A stretch of 64,000 nucleotides of DNA from the NCBI RefSeq assembly GCF_022965755.1, contig NZ_CP095187.1, positions 2,852,001 through 2,916,000 on the forward strand, given 5' to 3'. The translations under genes and the position numbers were made by a program. The notes below the pieces were generated by a model. It was not told the origin of the DNA and made no database searches. It worked only from the letters and a program-made list of their open reading frames with translations. This document shows positions 8,900 through 22,994 of this stretch, piece after piece. Position 1 is the stretch's first letter. Each line of letters begins with the position of its first letter. This stretch comes from Pseudoxanthomonas sp. F37. GTDB lineage: Bacteria; Pseudomonadota; Gammaproteobacteria; Xanthomonadales; Xanthomonadaceae.

Positions 8900-9912
8900 A
8901 AGCCGTCGCCCTGACCCGCTACCTGCCCATCGACGATCCGCAATCGCTGCTGGATGTCGACATCCAGACCCCTGCTGCCACCGGCCATGACCTGCTGGTG
9001 CGCGTGGAAGCCGTGTCGGTGAACCCCGTCGACACGAAGGTGCGCGCGCCGAAGCCGCAGATCGAGGCGCAGCCCAAGGTGCTCGGCTACGACGCCGCCG
9101 GCGTGGTGGAAGCCGTCGGCGGGGCCGTGACGCGCTTCAAGCCCGGCGACGCGGTCTACTACGCGGGCGACATCACCCGCCCCGGCAGCAATGCGCAGTT
9201 CCAACTGGTCGATGAACGCATCGTCGGCCGCAAGCCCGCGTCGCTGGACTTCGCGCAGGCCGCCGCCTTGCCGCTGACCACCATCACGGCGTGGGAACTG
9301 CTGTTCCACCGCATGCCCTACTCGCCCGAGCACGGCGGCCAGGGCAAATCGCTGCTGGTGATCGGCGGCGCGGGCGGCGTGGGCTCAATCGCGATCCAGC
9401 TGGCCAAGCGCGCCGGCTTCACTGTCGTCGCCACCGCTTCGCGGCAGGAGACCATCGACTGGTGCATGTCGCTGGGGGCGGACCATGTGATCGACCATCG
9501 CCAGCCGCTGGGTCCGCAACTGAAGGCACGGGGCTTGGACAGCATCGACGCTGCCCTGAACCTGGCCGACACCGACCGCTACTGGACCGAGCTGGGCGAC
9601 CTGCTGGCGCCACTGGGCCACGTCGGCCTGATCGTCGAGCCGCGCGGCGAATTGCGCATCGGCGATCCCTACAAGGCCAAGAGCATCGGCATCCACTGGG
9701 AAATGATGTTCGCGCGCCCGCGCTTCCGTACCGCCGACATGGGCGAACAGGGCGCACTGCTGGACCGCGTGGCGGACCTGATCGACGCCGGCGACGTGCG
9801 CGGCACGCTGACCGGCACGCTGTCGCCGATCAATGCCGCGAACCTGCGCGAAGCGCACCGCCGGCTGGAATCCGGCACCACCATCGGCAAGCTGGTGCTC
9901 GCCGGCTGGTAG
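8896..9912 (+). CDS. zinc-free MDR alcohol dehydrogenase / quinone reductase
   Basis: The 338-residue product belongs to the medium-chain dehydrogenase/reductase superfamily, in the group usually annotated as zinc-binding alcohol dehydrogenase family protein. It has a GroES-like N-terminal domain (about 1-130, with VSVNPVDTKVR and LGYDAAGVVEAVG) and a Rossmann domain (about 140-275, with VIGGAGGVGSIAIQLAKRAG). The cysteine ligands of catalytic zinc are absent, as in quinone oxidoreductases, so it is probably an NADPH-dependent quinone or enone reductase. It overlaps the aldo/keto reductase by 4 bases. Both redox enzymes and the exporter fit a detoxification operon. Confidence 0.92.
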   Translation: MKAVALTRYLPIDDPQSLLDVDIQTPAATGHDLLVRVEAVSVNPVDTKVRAPKPQIEAQPKVLGYDAAGVVEAVGGAVTRFKPGDAVYYAGDITRPGSNAQFQLVDERIVGRKPASLDFAQAAALPLTTITAWELLFHRMPYSPEHGGQGKSLLVIGGAGGVGSIAIQLAKRAGFTVVATASRQETIDWCMSLGADHVIDHRQPLGPQLKARGLDSIDAALNLADTDRYWTELGDLLAPLGHVGLIVEPRGELRIGDPYKAKSIGIHWEMMFARPRFRTADMGEQGALLDRVADLIDAGDVRGTLTGTLSPINAANLREAHRRLESGTTIGKLVLAGW

Positions 9913-10112
9913 GCCCGGACCGGCAGGGCGGAACGGCGCCGGCAGACGGGCGGCAACGGCTACCGGCGTCCCGGCGACTTGCGATATCGTGGCTGGCCGC
10001 AGCGCGCTCCGGCGCGATCCGACCGCCTTTCCGACCCCGCCATGCCCCTTCTCCCGGCGCTGCCGCGCCCGCCACATCGCAATACCAGTCCTCCGCGGCG
10101 GAGCGCGCGGCC

Positions 10113-11558
10113 ATGACGCAGGCGCCCGCCCTGTTTCCGTTGCTGCCCAGCGGCCTGTTCGGCCCCCTGGCATCGCCCAACCGGGAACACTACTGGCTGC
10201 TGCTGTACCGACTGTTCGACGAGTTCTTCGGGCCCGATGCGCCGGTACCGCCCAGCATGGGGTTCCAGCGCCGCGAGATCACCGCGGCGCTGGAGCGCTA
10301 CCTGCTGGCCGACGACCCCTGGGAGGACGAGGACGGCGACACCCCGGACACGCCGCTGCCGGTCAGGGTGAACAACATCTACGAGCGCTTCCGCGGCGCG
10401 GGATGGCTGCGGCAGGAACGCGTCGGCGCGCGCGAGATGGTCACCATGCCGCCGGTGGTGCACCAGTTCCTCTCGCTGCTGGCCGAGTTCGCCGAGCATG
10501 GCCCGACCTTCGTCTCGGCGAAGATGCGTTCGATCGAGCACCAGTTGCAGCAGGTGGCCGAAGGCAAGGCCGCCGGCGACGCCCTGGACGAGGCCGCCGA
10601 CCAGGCGCGGCGGCTGCTGGTGTCGCTGTCATCGATGAGCCTGCAGGTGCGCGACCTGATGCCGGAACTGAGCAAGGCCGAATCCACGGCGCAGTTCGCG
10701 CGCCAGTGGTTCGAGCGCTACGTCGGCGAGTTCTTCATCGGCGACTACGCCGAACTGCACAAGGGCGATCATCCGCTGGCGCGGCGCAGCGCGATCCTGT
10801 CGATGGCGCAGCAGATCGAGACCGGCGAGCGTCGCACGGCGCTGCTGGCGTGGTACCGCGAGCATGTGGGCGGCGGCGACGCCGAGCGCGGCAGCCAGCG
10901 CTTCGCGCGCAGCCTGCGGCGATTGCGCGAACTGGACCGCATCGACGAATACCTGGGCCGGCTGGACGAGGACATCCGCCAGGCCAACCGGCGCGCACTC
11001 GCCTTCCTCGACTATCGCCTGCGCGCGCCCGACAAGCTGGACATCCTGCTGCGCCGCGCCTGCCGTGGCGTGCAGCACGCACCGGAGGGCGCGCTGCGCC
11101 TGCCGGTGGCGCCGGGCGCGCTGATGGACGCCGGCCGCCTGCGCCCGCCCCGGCAGAAGCCGCAACCCATCCCGCGCAGCGCCAACGCCACCCAGCCGCC
11201 GACGCCGGAACAGCTGGCCCGGCTCAGCCTGCTGCGGCGCATGAAGCGCGCACGCCTGGTCACCGCCGAGGACATGGCGCGCTACGTCGGCCCGCACCTG
11301 GAGACGGTGGACGCCGTCGAATCGGCCGCGTTCTCCATCGCCAGCATCGAGGACCTGCGCGCCTACCAGACCCTGCTCACGCTGGCGCTGCGCAGCCATC
11401 GCACAGGCGGCCTGCGGCGCGAAGATCCGCTGGGCCGCCTGCTGCGCGGCTACCGGGTCGAACTGCTCGACGCCGGCGGCCACGACGACAACGGCTACCT
11501 GCGCGCGCCACGCTTCGTCGTGCGCCGCATCGGTACGCCCTCACGGAAAACCGCATGA
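10113..11558 (+). CDS. jetA: Wadjet JetA / MksF-like kleisin subunit
   Basis: The 481-residue product is read as the kleisin-like subunit of a Wadjet (MksBEFG) complex. Its N-terminal part (LFPLLPSGLFGPLASPNREH, about 5-25, and the helical region to about 130) resembles the winged-helix dimerisation part of MukF/MksF. A long helical middle (about 130-330) follows, with a second winged-helix-like part near the C-terminus. It would bridge the heads of the JetC ATPase and carry JetB. The start is the first ATG that fits the family. The 200 bases upstream show no clear promoter. It overlaps jetB by ATGA, so the set is one operon. The assignment is by recognition and gene order, not by search. Confidence 0.85.
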   Translation: MTQAPALFPLLPSGLFGPLASPNREHYWLLLYRLFDEFFGPDAPVPPSMGFQRREITAALERYLLADDPWEDEDGDTPDTPLPVRVNNIYERFRGAGWLRQERVGAREMVTMPPVVHQFLSLLAEFAEHGPTFVSAKMRSIEHQLQQVAEGKAAGDALDEAADQARRLLVSLSSMSLQVRDLMPELSKAESTAQFARQWFERYVGEFFIGDYAELHKGDHPLARRSAILSMAQQIETGERRTALLAWYREHVGGGDAERGSQRFARSLRRLRELDRIDEYLGRLDEDIRQANRRALAFLDYRLRAPDKLDILLRRACRGVQHAPEGALRLPVAPGALMDAGRLRPPRQKPQPIPRSANATQPPTPEQLARLSLLRRMKRARLVTAEDMARYVGPHLETVDAVESAAFSIASIEDLRAYQTLLTLALRSHRTGGLRREDPLGRLLRGYRVELLDAGGHDDNGYLRAPRFVVRRIGTPSRKTA

Positions 11559-12182
11559 AACGCAGCTGGAACACGCTCAGCCAACTCTCCAACGGCGTCT
11601 ACGCCGTGCAGGACTTCGAACGCGCCGCCTACCGGCTGGTGGTGGAGCAGGTGCTGTACGCAGGCGACCGCAGCACGCGCCTGGCCTACCACCTGGTGGA
11701 GGACCACTTCGACGATTTCATCGCCGCGCTGGCGCCGCTCGGCATCCGCCTGGAACGCAACCCCCACTACCGCTACGTGGTGGCGCTGCCCGCCCACGCC
11801 GAGGGCGTGCCCGTGACCCTGGCCGAAACGCTGTTGCTGCTGGTGCTGCGGCAGCGCTACGACGAAGCGATGCGGCAGGGCATGGTGGAGGACGAGGGCG
11901 TGGTCACCGTGGAACTGCCCGAGTTGCAGGAGGCCTACCAGGCCCTGGCGGGCCGGCCGATGCCCGATGTCGGCACCCTGCGCGAACTGGCCCGCACGCT
12001 GAAACGCTGGGGCACGTGCCGGCTGGTGGAGTCGGAACCGGACGATCCCCAGCCGTTCCACCTGCATGTGCGGCCCGCCATCGTCGAGATCGTCGGCGAA
12101 CAGTGGCTGCAACGGCTCGACCAGCACAACCGCGACGACGGTGCCGACGCGGCCGACAACGACGACGTCATGGAGGACGGCG

Positions 12183-12196
<14 letters not shown>
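11555..12196 (+). CDS. jetB: Wadjet JetB / MksE-like subunit (DUF4194)
   Basis: The 213-residue product matches the DUF4194/JetB type of small SMC accessory protein. In characterised Wadjet systems, JetB (MksE) dimers bind the kleisin JetA and contribute to DNA contact in the loop-extruding motor. Features seen are the helical N-terminal half (with AYHLVEDHFDDFIAALAPLG, about 44-63) and a central LAETLLLLVLRQRYDEAM segment. A winged-helix-like C-terminal half follows, and then an acidic tail (DDGADAADNDDVMEDGD). It overlaps jetA by 4 bases and jetC by 14 bases, a tight coupling that suggests fixed stoichiometry. Confidence 0.85.
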
Positions 12197-18234
<6,038 letters not shown>

Positions 18235-18270
18235 GGCCCCCAGCCGGCCGGGCACCCCGGCGACGCAACG

Positions 18271-18352
18271 CTCTGTAGGAGCGCCCCATGGGCGCGATGC
18301 CGTGGCTCCGAGCGCGTGAAAAGCATCGCGCCCATGGGGCGCTCCTACAGAG
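18271..18352. repeat. REPIN: perfect 30-bp inverted GTAG-type REP pair
   Basis: The arms at 18271-18300 and 18323-18352 are exact reverse complements over 30 bases, separated by 22 bases. Each arm carries the GTAGGAGCG core typical of the GTAG-type REP elements of xanthomonads, Stenotrophomonas and Pseudomonas, which are moved by RAYT transposases. The RNA would fold into a long hairpin that could terminate or stabilise the mRNA of the upstream fadH gene. No RAYT gene is in this window. Confidence 0.9.
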
Positions 18353-18699
18353 GGATGGGCCTGACCGTCAGGGGGATTTCGCGCCTGCCGCACCCCGGGG
18401 CGGGCGTTGCGGGTGCGACGCTGCTCACAGTTCCAGCCAGACTTGTGCCCCCCGCGTCAACCCGCCCCGTTCAGGCCAAGTTGGGACGCCCCCCCTACCT
18501 TGCGCGCACTTTCCGGCCCGCCGCCCAGTTCAGGCGGGCTGAGCCCGGCGCCCGGACCCCCTTGGGTCAGGCCTTGCCGGTCCCCGGGCAGCCCGTGTGA
18601 AGGCTGCCTCCCCATAACGCCCTAGCCGCGTCCCATCGATGTCCTTCCCTGCGTATCGGGAGAGGCAGGGGCGCGGGAAAGACGGAGCAAGGAGTTCCC
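18353..18699. other. intergenic stretch, no gene recognised
   Basis: Together with the REPIN, this region separates the dienoyl-CoA reductase gene from the SleB-type gene by 465 bases. The remaining 347 bases are very GC-rich with short inverted repeats. No reading frame here looks like a protein. A GCAAGGAG ribosome site at the right end belongs to the next gene. Confidence 0.5.
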
Positions 18700-19155
18700 A
18701 TGAAACTGGCCTGGATCCTATGGCTGTCGCAGATGTTGCCGCAGCCGGCCGCCGATTCGCTTTGCCTCAGCACCACCGTTTACCTGGAAGCCCGCGACCA
18801 GACCCTGCGCGGCCAGCAGGCCGTCGCCGAAGTGGCCCTGCGCCGCCGCGACAGCGGCCTGTGGGGCGACTCCGTCTGCTCCGTGGTCACCGCCCGCAAG
18901 CAGTTCGCCCCCACCATCGTCGGCCCGAACACCCGCCTCAGGAATCCCGACGCCTGGGCCAAGTCGGTCAGCGTGGCGCTCAACGCCGAGCGCAACTGGG
19001 CCCTGCCGCCCGGACAGCGCAAGGAGATCGTGCCGGGCGCCAGCCACTTCATGGCGCATCAGATCGCCAGCCCCAGCTGGCGCAACGCGTACCACGTGGC
19101 GACGATCGGCGATCACACCTTCCTGCGCGTGCAGAAGCTCAAGCCCCGATCCTAG
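18700..19155 (+). CDS. SleB/CwlJ-type cell wall hydrolase
   Basis: The 151-residue product belongs to the Hydrolase_2 (SleB C-terminal) family of small peptidoglycan hydrolases, probably lytic transglycosylase-like. After a short hydrophobic start that could be a signal peptide (about 1-19), it shows LCLSTTVYLEARDQ with the catalytic-type Glu, then GQQAVAEVALRRR and VCSVVTARKQFAP, which are the family core. The C-terminal HFMAHQIASPSWRN is also typical. In non-sporulating bacteria these proteins act on the wall in the periplasm. A strong AAGGAG site precedes the ATG. Confidence 0.88.
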   Translation: MKLAWILWLSQMLPQPAADSLCLSTTVYLEARDQTLRGQQAVAEVALRRRDSGLWGDSVCSVVTARKQFAPTIVGPNTRLRNPDAWAKSVSVALNAERNWALPPGQRKEIVPGASHFMAHQIASPSWRNAYHVATIGDHTFLRVQKLKPRS

Positions 19156-19228
19156 AAACCAACGCTTCCGATTGCAGGGCGCTCCACGCAGCGGCCTGAC
19201 CAACGAAGCCGAACCCGCATGGCACCTA

Positions 19229-19273
19229 CTCCCCTCTCCTCCCGGGAGAGGGGAAGGGGTGAGGGTCGGGCCG
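19229..19273. repeat. dispersed intergenic palindromic repeat
   Basis: CCCCTCTC at 19231-19238 pairs with GAGAGGGG at 19246-19253 around a CCCGGG centre, and AAGGGGTGAGGGTC follows. This combination is a widespread intergenic repeat in high-GC beta- and gammaproteobacteria. A weaker relative lies near 20746-20769. Confidence 0.7.
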
Positions 19274-19339
19274 CCGCGATACTTGTCGTTCGTATGCAAC
19301 ACGATCCGTTGCAGCGCGCATGACGCCGCGAACATTCAA

Positions 19340-19370
19340 GGCCCGCGATAATCGCGGGCCTTTCTTTTTT
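19340..19370 (+). terminator. rho-independent terminator just upstream of the GST gene
   Basis: GGCCCGCGAT at 19340-19349 pairs with ATCGCGGGCC at 19351-19360, followed by TTTCTTTTTT. It points along the plus strand, 184 bases past the SleB-type gene and only 14 bases before the GST start codon. It either ends the upstream transcript or acts as an attenuator in the GST leader. Confidence 0.88.
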
Positions 19371-19384
19371 CCCAAGGGGACACC

Positions 19385-19996
19385 ATGAAGCTCTACACCA
19401 AGCCCGGCGCGTGCTCGACCGCCGACCACATCGCGCTGCAGTGGACGGGCCAGCCGTTCGACGTGCAGGTGATGACGGCCACCGAGATGAAGGAGCCGGC
19501 GTACCTGGCGATCAATCCCACCGGTGCGGTGCCGGCCCTCGTCGACGGCGACTTCGTGCTGACCCAGAACGCCGCGATCATGGGCTACATCGCCGACCGC
19601 CATCCGCAAGCGCAGCTGGCCGGCGACGGTTCGCCACAGCAGCGCGCGCAGGCGGCGCGCTGGCTTTCCTTCGTCAATTCGGACCTGCACCCGGCCTTCC
19701 ATCCGCTGTTCGGGCCGGCGCGCTTCATCGGCGACGAAGCGCAATTCGATGCGGTGAAGGATGCGGCGCGCCGGCGTCTGCGCGGCATGTACGAAACCGC
19801 CGAGAAGCAGCTGGAAGGCCGCGACTGGCTGGCCGGCTTCCGCAGCTTCGCCGACCCCTACTTCTACATCACCCTGCGCTGGGCCGAGCGCACCGGCGTG
19901 GACCTGTCGGACCTGCCGAACGTGGCCGCCTTCAGGCAGCGGATGGAAGCCGATGCCGGCGTGCAGGCCGCGCTCAGGGCAGAAGGCCTGGCCTGA
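19385..19996 (+). CDS. glutathione S-transferase family protein
   Basis: The 203-residue product is a cytosolic glutathione S-transferase of the bacterial beta-like type. It has an N-terminal thioredoxin-fold domain (about 1-78: MKLYTKPGACSTADHIAL, with the catalytic-type Cys10/Ser11 positions, and the cis-Pro in NPTGAVPALVDGD). The glutathione gamma-Glu contact QNAAIMGYIADRHP follows. The helical C-terminal domain (about 88-200) includes WLAGFRSFADPYFY. It probably conjugates or reduces electrophiles. The substrate is unknown. A CAAGGGGA ribosome site precedes the ATG, and a terminator hairpin sits directly before that. Confidence 0.93.
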   Translation: MKLYTKPGACSTADHIALQWTGQPFDVQVMTATEMKEPAYLAINPTGAVPALVDGDFVLTQNAAIMGYIADRHPQAQLAGDGSPQQRAQAARWLSFVNSDLHPAFHPLFGPARFIGDEAQFDAVKDAARRRLRGMYETAEKQLEGRDWLAGFRSFADPYFYITLRWAERTGVDLSDLPNVAAFRQRMEADAGVQAALRAEGLA

Positions 19997-20012
19997 CGCC
20001 GCGCTGCGCGCC

Positions 20013-20510
20013 CTACGCCAGTGAGGCGCGCACCTCGTCCAGCCAGCGCGTGGCGAAGGTGTGGTCGCGCGCCTTCGTCATCGCGGTGGCGATGTCGGGC
20101 AGCAATGCTTCCAGGTCGTCCGCGCTGGCGCAGCGCTCGACCTTCAGCTGCAGGAAGTAACCCTTCAGGCCGATGTGCGCGCGGATGTCGTCGGTGATGC
20201 GCGAATACAGCAGGTTGTAGCGCTCGGCGGAGGTCATCGGCGCCACCGTCGCGCCCTCGCCCGCCCGCGGGGCGGTCACCGCCGCCAGCATCCAGGCCGC
20301 ACCGGAGCGGCGTTCTATCAGGCCGTCCGCGGCCAGTTGGGCCAGCGCGTCGGCGGGCGCATGCAGGCCGCTCATCATCGCCTGCAGTTCGTCGTCGCTG
20401 CGCTGGCCATCGACCAGCAACAGGATCGAACGCAGCCCCGCCGGCAGCTTGCGCGAGCGCTGCTGCATCTCGTTCCGTCCGGCCTCGGTCTTGCACCACC
20501 TGGTCTGCAT
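20013..20510 (-). CDS. conserved-looking hypothetical protein
   Basis: The 165-residue product is not recognised. It seems soluble and helical, with no signal peptide or membrane segment. It opens with KTEAGRNEMQQRSRKLPAGL and ILLLVDGQRSDDELQAMM. That pattern (a short stretch followed by a possible winged helix, LAADGLIERR) is seen in small proteins of xanthomonads that precede regulatory domains. The ATG at 20510 is preferred to one 36 bases upstream. It converges on the GST gene with a gap of 16 bases, and its 3' end is TAG. Confidence 0.7.
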   Translation of the reverse strand: MQTRWCKTEAGRNEMQQRSRKLPAGLRSILLLVDGQRSDDELQAMMSGLHAPADALAQLAADGLIERRSGAAWMLAAVTAPRAGEGATVAPMTSAERYNLLYSRITDDIRAHIGLKGYFLQLKVERCASADDLEALLPDIATAMTKARDHTFATRWLDEVRASLA

Positions 20511-20623
20511 GGCATCCCCCCACGCCGCGCGGTGGGCCCCTCCCACGGCTACGGCGTTCCCCGTCCGCCAGTAGTACCCCGGCCCGACCCTCCCCCGCTG
20601 CCACGCGGGTCACACAAACGACA

Positions 20624-20656
20624 CGGGGCCGCCCGACCTTGGTCGAAACGGCCCCG
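20624..20656 (-). terminator. hairpin downstream of prpC
   Basis: CGGGGCCG (20624-20631) pairs with CGGCCCCG (20649-20656), with an inner CGACC/GGTCG stem inside the loop. On the minus strand it is followed by a modest T-rich stretch (TGTCGTTTGTG). It lies about 140 bases past the prpC stop, so it is a plausible terminator for prpB-prpC. Confidence 0.5.
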
Positions 20657-20794
20657 CGGGACGGCGGCGCGGACCTCGGCGCTGGCCGGCCGGCACGAAG
20701 GCGAGGTGTTCGGGGCCGGCGCGGAAAACGCGCTCACCCGCTGCCCTCCCCCGCCTGCGGGGGGAGAGCGGAAGCGGGTGCCATGCGGGTTCGA

Positions 20795-21949
20795 TCAGCG
20801 CCGGTCCAGCGGAACGAATTCCAGATCCTCGGGCCCCGTGTAATTGGCGCTGGGGCGGATGATCTTGCCGTCGATGCGCTGCTCGATGACGTGCGCGCTC
20901 CAGCCGCTGGTACGCGCGATCACGAACAACGGGGTGAACATCGCCGTCGGCACGCCCATCATGTGGTAGCTGACCGCGCTGAACCAGTCCAGGTTGGGGA
21001 ACATCTTCTTGATGTCCCACATCACCGACTCCAGCCGCTCGGCGATGGCGTACATCTTCATGTTCGACTGCTCGGCCGACAGGTCCTTCGCCACCTGCTT
21101 GATCACCTGGTTGCGCGGATCGCCCACCGTGTACACCGGATGGCCGAAGCCGATCACCACTTCCTTGCGTTCCACGCGCGCCTTGATGTCGGCCTCGGCC
21201 TCGTCCGGCGTCTCGTAGCGCTTCTGCACCTCGAAGGCCACTTCGTTCGCGCCGCCGTGCTTGGGCCCGCGCAGCGCGCCGATGCCGCCGGCGATGGCCG
21301 AGTACATGTCGCTGCCGGTGCCGGCGATGACGCGGCAGGCGAACGTGGACGCGTTGAACTCGTGCTCGGCGTACAGGATCAGCGAGGTGTGCATGGCACG
21401 CACCCAGGACTGGCGTGGCTTCTCGCCATGCAGCAGGTGCAGGAAGTGGCCGCCGATGGAGTCGTCGTCGGTTTCCACGTCGATGGCGCGGCCGTTGTGG
21501 CTCCAGTGGTACCAGTACAGCAGCATCGAGCCGAGGCAGGCCATCAGCTTGTCGGCGATGTCGCGCGCACCGGGATGGTTGTGGTCGTCCTTCTCCGGCG
21601 ACAGGCAGCCCAGCACCGACACGCCGGTGCGCATCACGTCCATCGGGTGCGCGGACGGCGGCAGTTCCTCCAGCGCGGCCTTCACCGCGGCCGGGATGCC
21701 GCGCAGCGCCTTCAGCTTGGCCTTGTAGGCGGCCAGCTCGGCGCGATTGGGCAGCTTGCCATGCACCAGCAGGTGGGCGATCTCCTCGAACTCGCTGGTC
21801 GTGGCGATGTCGAGGATGTCGTAGCCGCGGTAGTGCAGGTCGTTGCCGCTGCGGCCGACGGTGCACAGTGCGGTGTTGCCGGCGGCGGTGCCGGACAGGG
21901 CGACGGACTTCTTGGGCTTGAAGCCGGGCGCGGGTGTGGTTTCGCTCAT
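20795..21949 (-). CDS. prpC: 2-methylcitrate synthase
   Basis: It condenses propionyl-CoA with oxaloacetate to 2-methylcitrate, the first step of the methylcitrate cycle. The 384-residue product is of the short citrate synthase type. The active-site histidines are in GPKHGGANE (about 235) and [13 protein letters not shown] (about 273), and the Asp lies in [16 protein letters not shown] (about 325). It has the PrpC-like N-terminus [17 protein letters not shown] and the ending [15 protein letters not shown]. It follows prpB by 15 bases with a GGGAG site, so the two form an operon. PrpE is encoded nearby, while prpD and acnD are not in the window. Confidence 0.95.
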   Translation of the reverse strand: MSETTPAPGFKPKKSVALSGTAAGNTALCTVGRSGNDLHYRGYDILDIATTSEFEEIAHLLVHGKLPNRAELAAYKAKLKALRGIPAAVKAALEELPPSAHPMDVMRTGVSVLGCLSPEKDDHNHPGARDIADKLMACLGSMLLYWYHWSHNGRAIDVETDDDSIGGHFLHLLHGEKPRQSWVRAMHTSLILYAEHEFNASTFACRVIAGTGSDMYSAIAGGIGALRGPKHGGANEVAFEVQKRYETPDEAEADIKARVERKEVVIGFGHPVYTVGDPRNQVIKQVAKDLSAEQSNMKMYAIAERLESVMWDIKKMFPNLDWFSAVSYHMMGVPTAMFTPLFVIARTSGWSAHVIEQRIDGKIIRPSANYTGPEDLEFVPLDRR

Positions 21950-21964
21950 GATGGACTCCCTACG

Positions 21965-22849
21965 TCACTTCTTTGCGGAAAACAGGGTATCGAGCTTCTG
22001 CTCGAAGGCGTGGTAACCGATGCGGTCGTACAGCTCCTCGCGCGTCTGCATGGTGTCGACCACGTTCTTCTGGTGGCCGTCGCGGCGGATCGCTTCGTAC
22101 ACGTTCTCGGCGGCCTTGTTCATCGCGCGGAACGCCGACAGCGGATACAGCTGGATCGCCACGCCCACCGAAGCCAGCTCCTCGCGGGTGAACAGCGGCG
22201 TCTTGCCGAACTCGGTGATGTTGGCCAGCACCGGCACCTTCACCGCATCGACGAAGCGCCGGTAGGTGGGCAGGTCGTAGGCGGCCTCGGCGAAGATGCC
22301 GTCGGCGCCGGCCTCGACGCAGGCGATGGCGCGCTCGATGGCGGCGTCCACGCCCTCCACCTGGATGGCGTCGGTGCGCGCGATCAGGAAGAAGTCCGCG
22401 TCTGTCTTCGCATCGGCGGCCGCCTTCACGCGGTCGGTCATCTCGCCGGCCGACACGATTTCCTTGCCCGGGCGATGGCCGCAGCGCTTGGCGCCCACCT
22501 GGTCCTCGATGTGGCAGGCGGCGGCGCCGGCCTTGATCAGCGACTTCACCGTGCGCTCGATGTTGAACGCGCTGGGGCCGAAGCCGGTGTCGATGTCGAC
22601 CATCAGCGGCAGGTCGCAGACATCGGTGATGCGGCGCACGTCGATCAGCACGTCTTCCAGCGTGTTGATGCCCAGGTCCGGCAGCCCCAGCGACCCGGCG
22701 GCGACGCCGCCGCCGGACAGGTAGATCGCCCGGTAGCCGGCGCGCCTGGCCAGCAGGGCGTGGTTGGCGTTGATGGCGCCGATCACCTGCAGCGGCGATT
22801 CGGCGGCGAGCGCGGCGCGGAACTTCGCGCCGGCGGATGGACTGCTCAT
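21965..22849 (-). CDS. prpB: methylisocitrate lyase
   Basis: It cleaves 2-methylisocitrate to pyruvate and succinate, the last step of the methylcitrate cycle. The 294-residue product belongs to the PEP mutase/isocitrate lyase superfamily. It has the metal-binding VDIDTGFG (about 84-91) and the catalytic loop [12 protein letters not shown] (about 119-130). Further family segments are the [18 protein letters not shown] stretch and [18 protein letters not shown] near the start. It is the first gene of prpBC, with a GAGAGGAG site. The divergent HTH-citrate synthase gene begins 145 bases away and is the obvious candidate regulator. Confidence 0.96.
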   Translation of the reverse strand: MSSPSAGAKFRAALAAESPLQVIGAINANHALLARRAGYRAIYLSGGGVAAGSLGLPDLGINTLEDVLIDVRRITDVCDLPLMVDIDTGFGPSAFNIERTVKSLIKAGAAACHIEDQVGAKRCGHRPGKEIVSAGEMTDRVKAAADAKTDADFFLIARTDAIQVEGVDAAIERAIACVEAGADGIFAEAAYDLPTYRRFVDAVKVPVLANITEFGKTPLFTREELASVGVAIQLYPLSAFRAMNKAAENVYEAIRRDGHQKNVVDTMQTREELYDRIGYHAFEQKLDTLFSAKK

Positions 22850-22958
22850 TGCGACTAACTCCTCTCGGTCAGCGAGCGTGCCCGGCGCCTGGCCGGGACC
22901 GGAGGTGCGCGAAGGATACGCCCCTCTTCGGGACGCGAATCTGGCACCATCCGCAGGG

Positions 22959-22988
22959 TTGATCAATCTTGATCGAACGAATCAATAT
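22959..22988. promoter_or_regulatory. candidate operator between prpB and the HTH-citrate synthase gene
   Basis: TTGATCAATC (22959-22968) and TTGATCGAAC (22969-22978) are tandem 10-base near-repeats, one helical turn apart, followed by GAATCAATATT. The first also contains the palindrome TTGATCAA. They lie 7 to 36 bases before the start of the HTH-citrate synthase gene, in an otherwise GC-rich gap. This is a likely binding site for that protein, or the promoter of one of the two genes. Confidence 0.4.
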
Positions 22989-22994
22989 TTCCGT

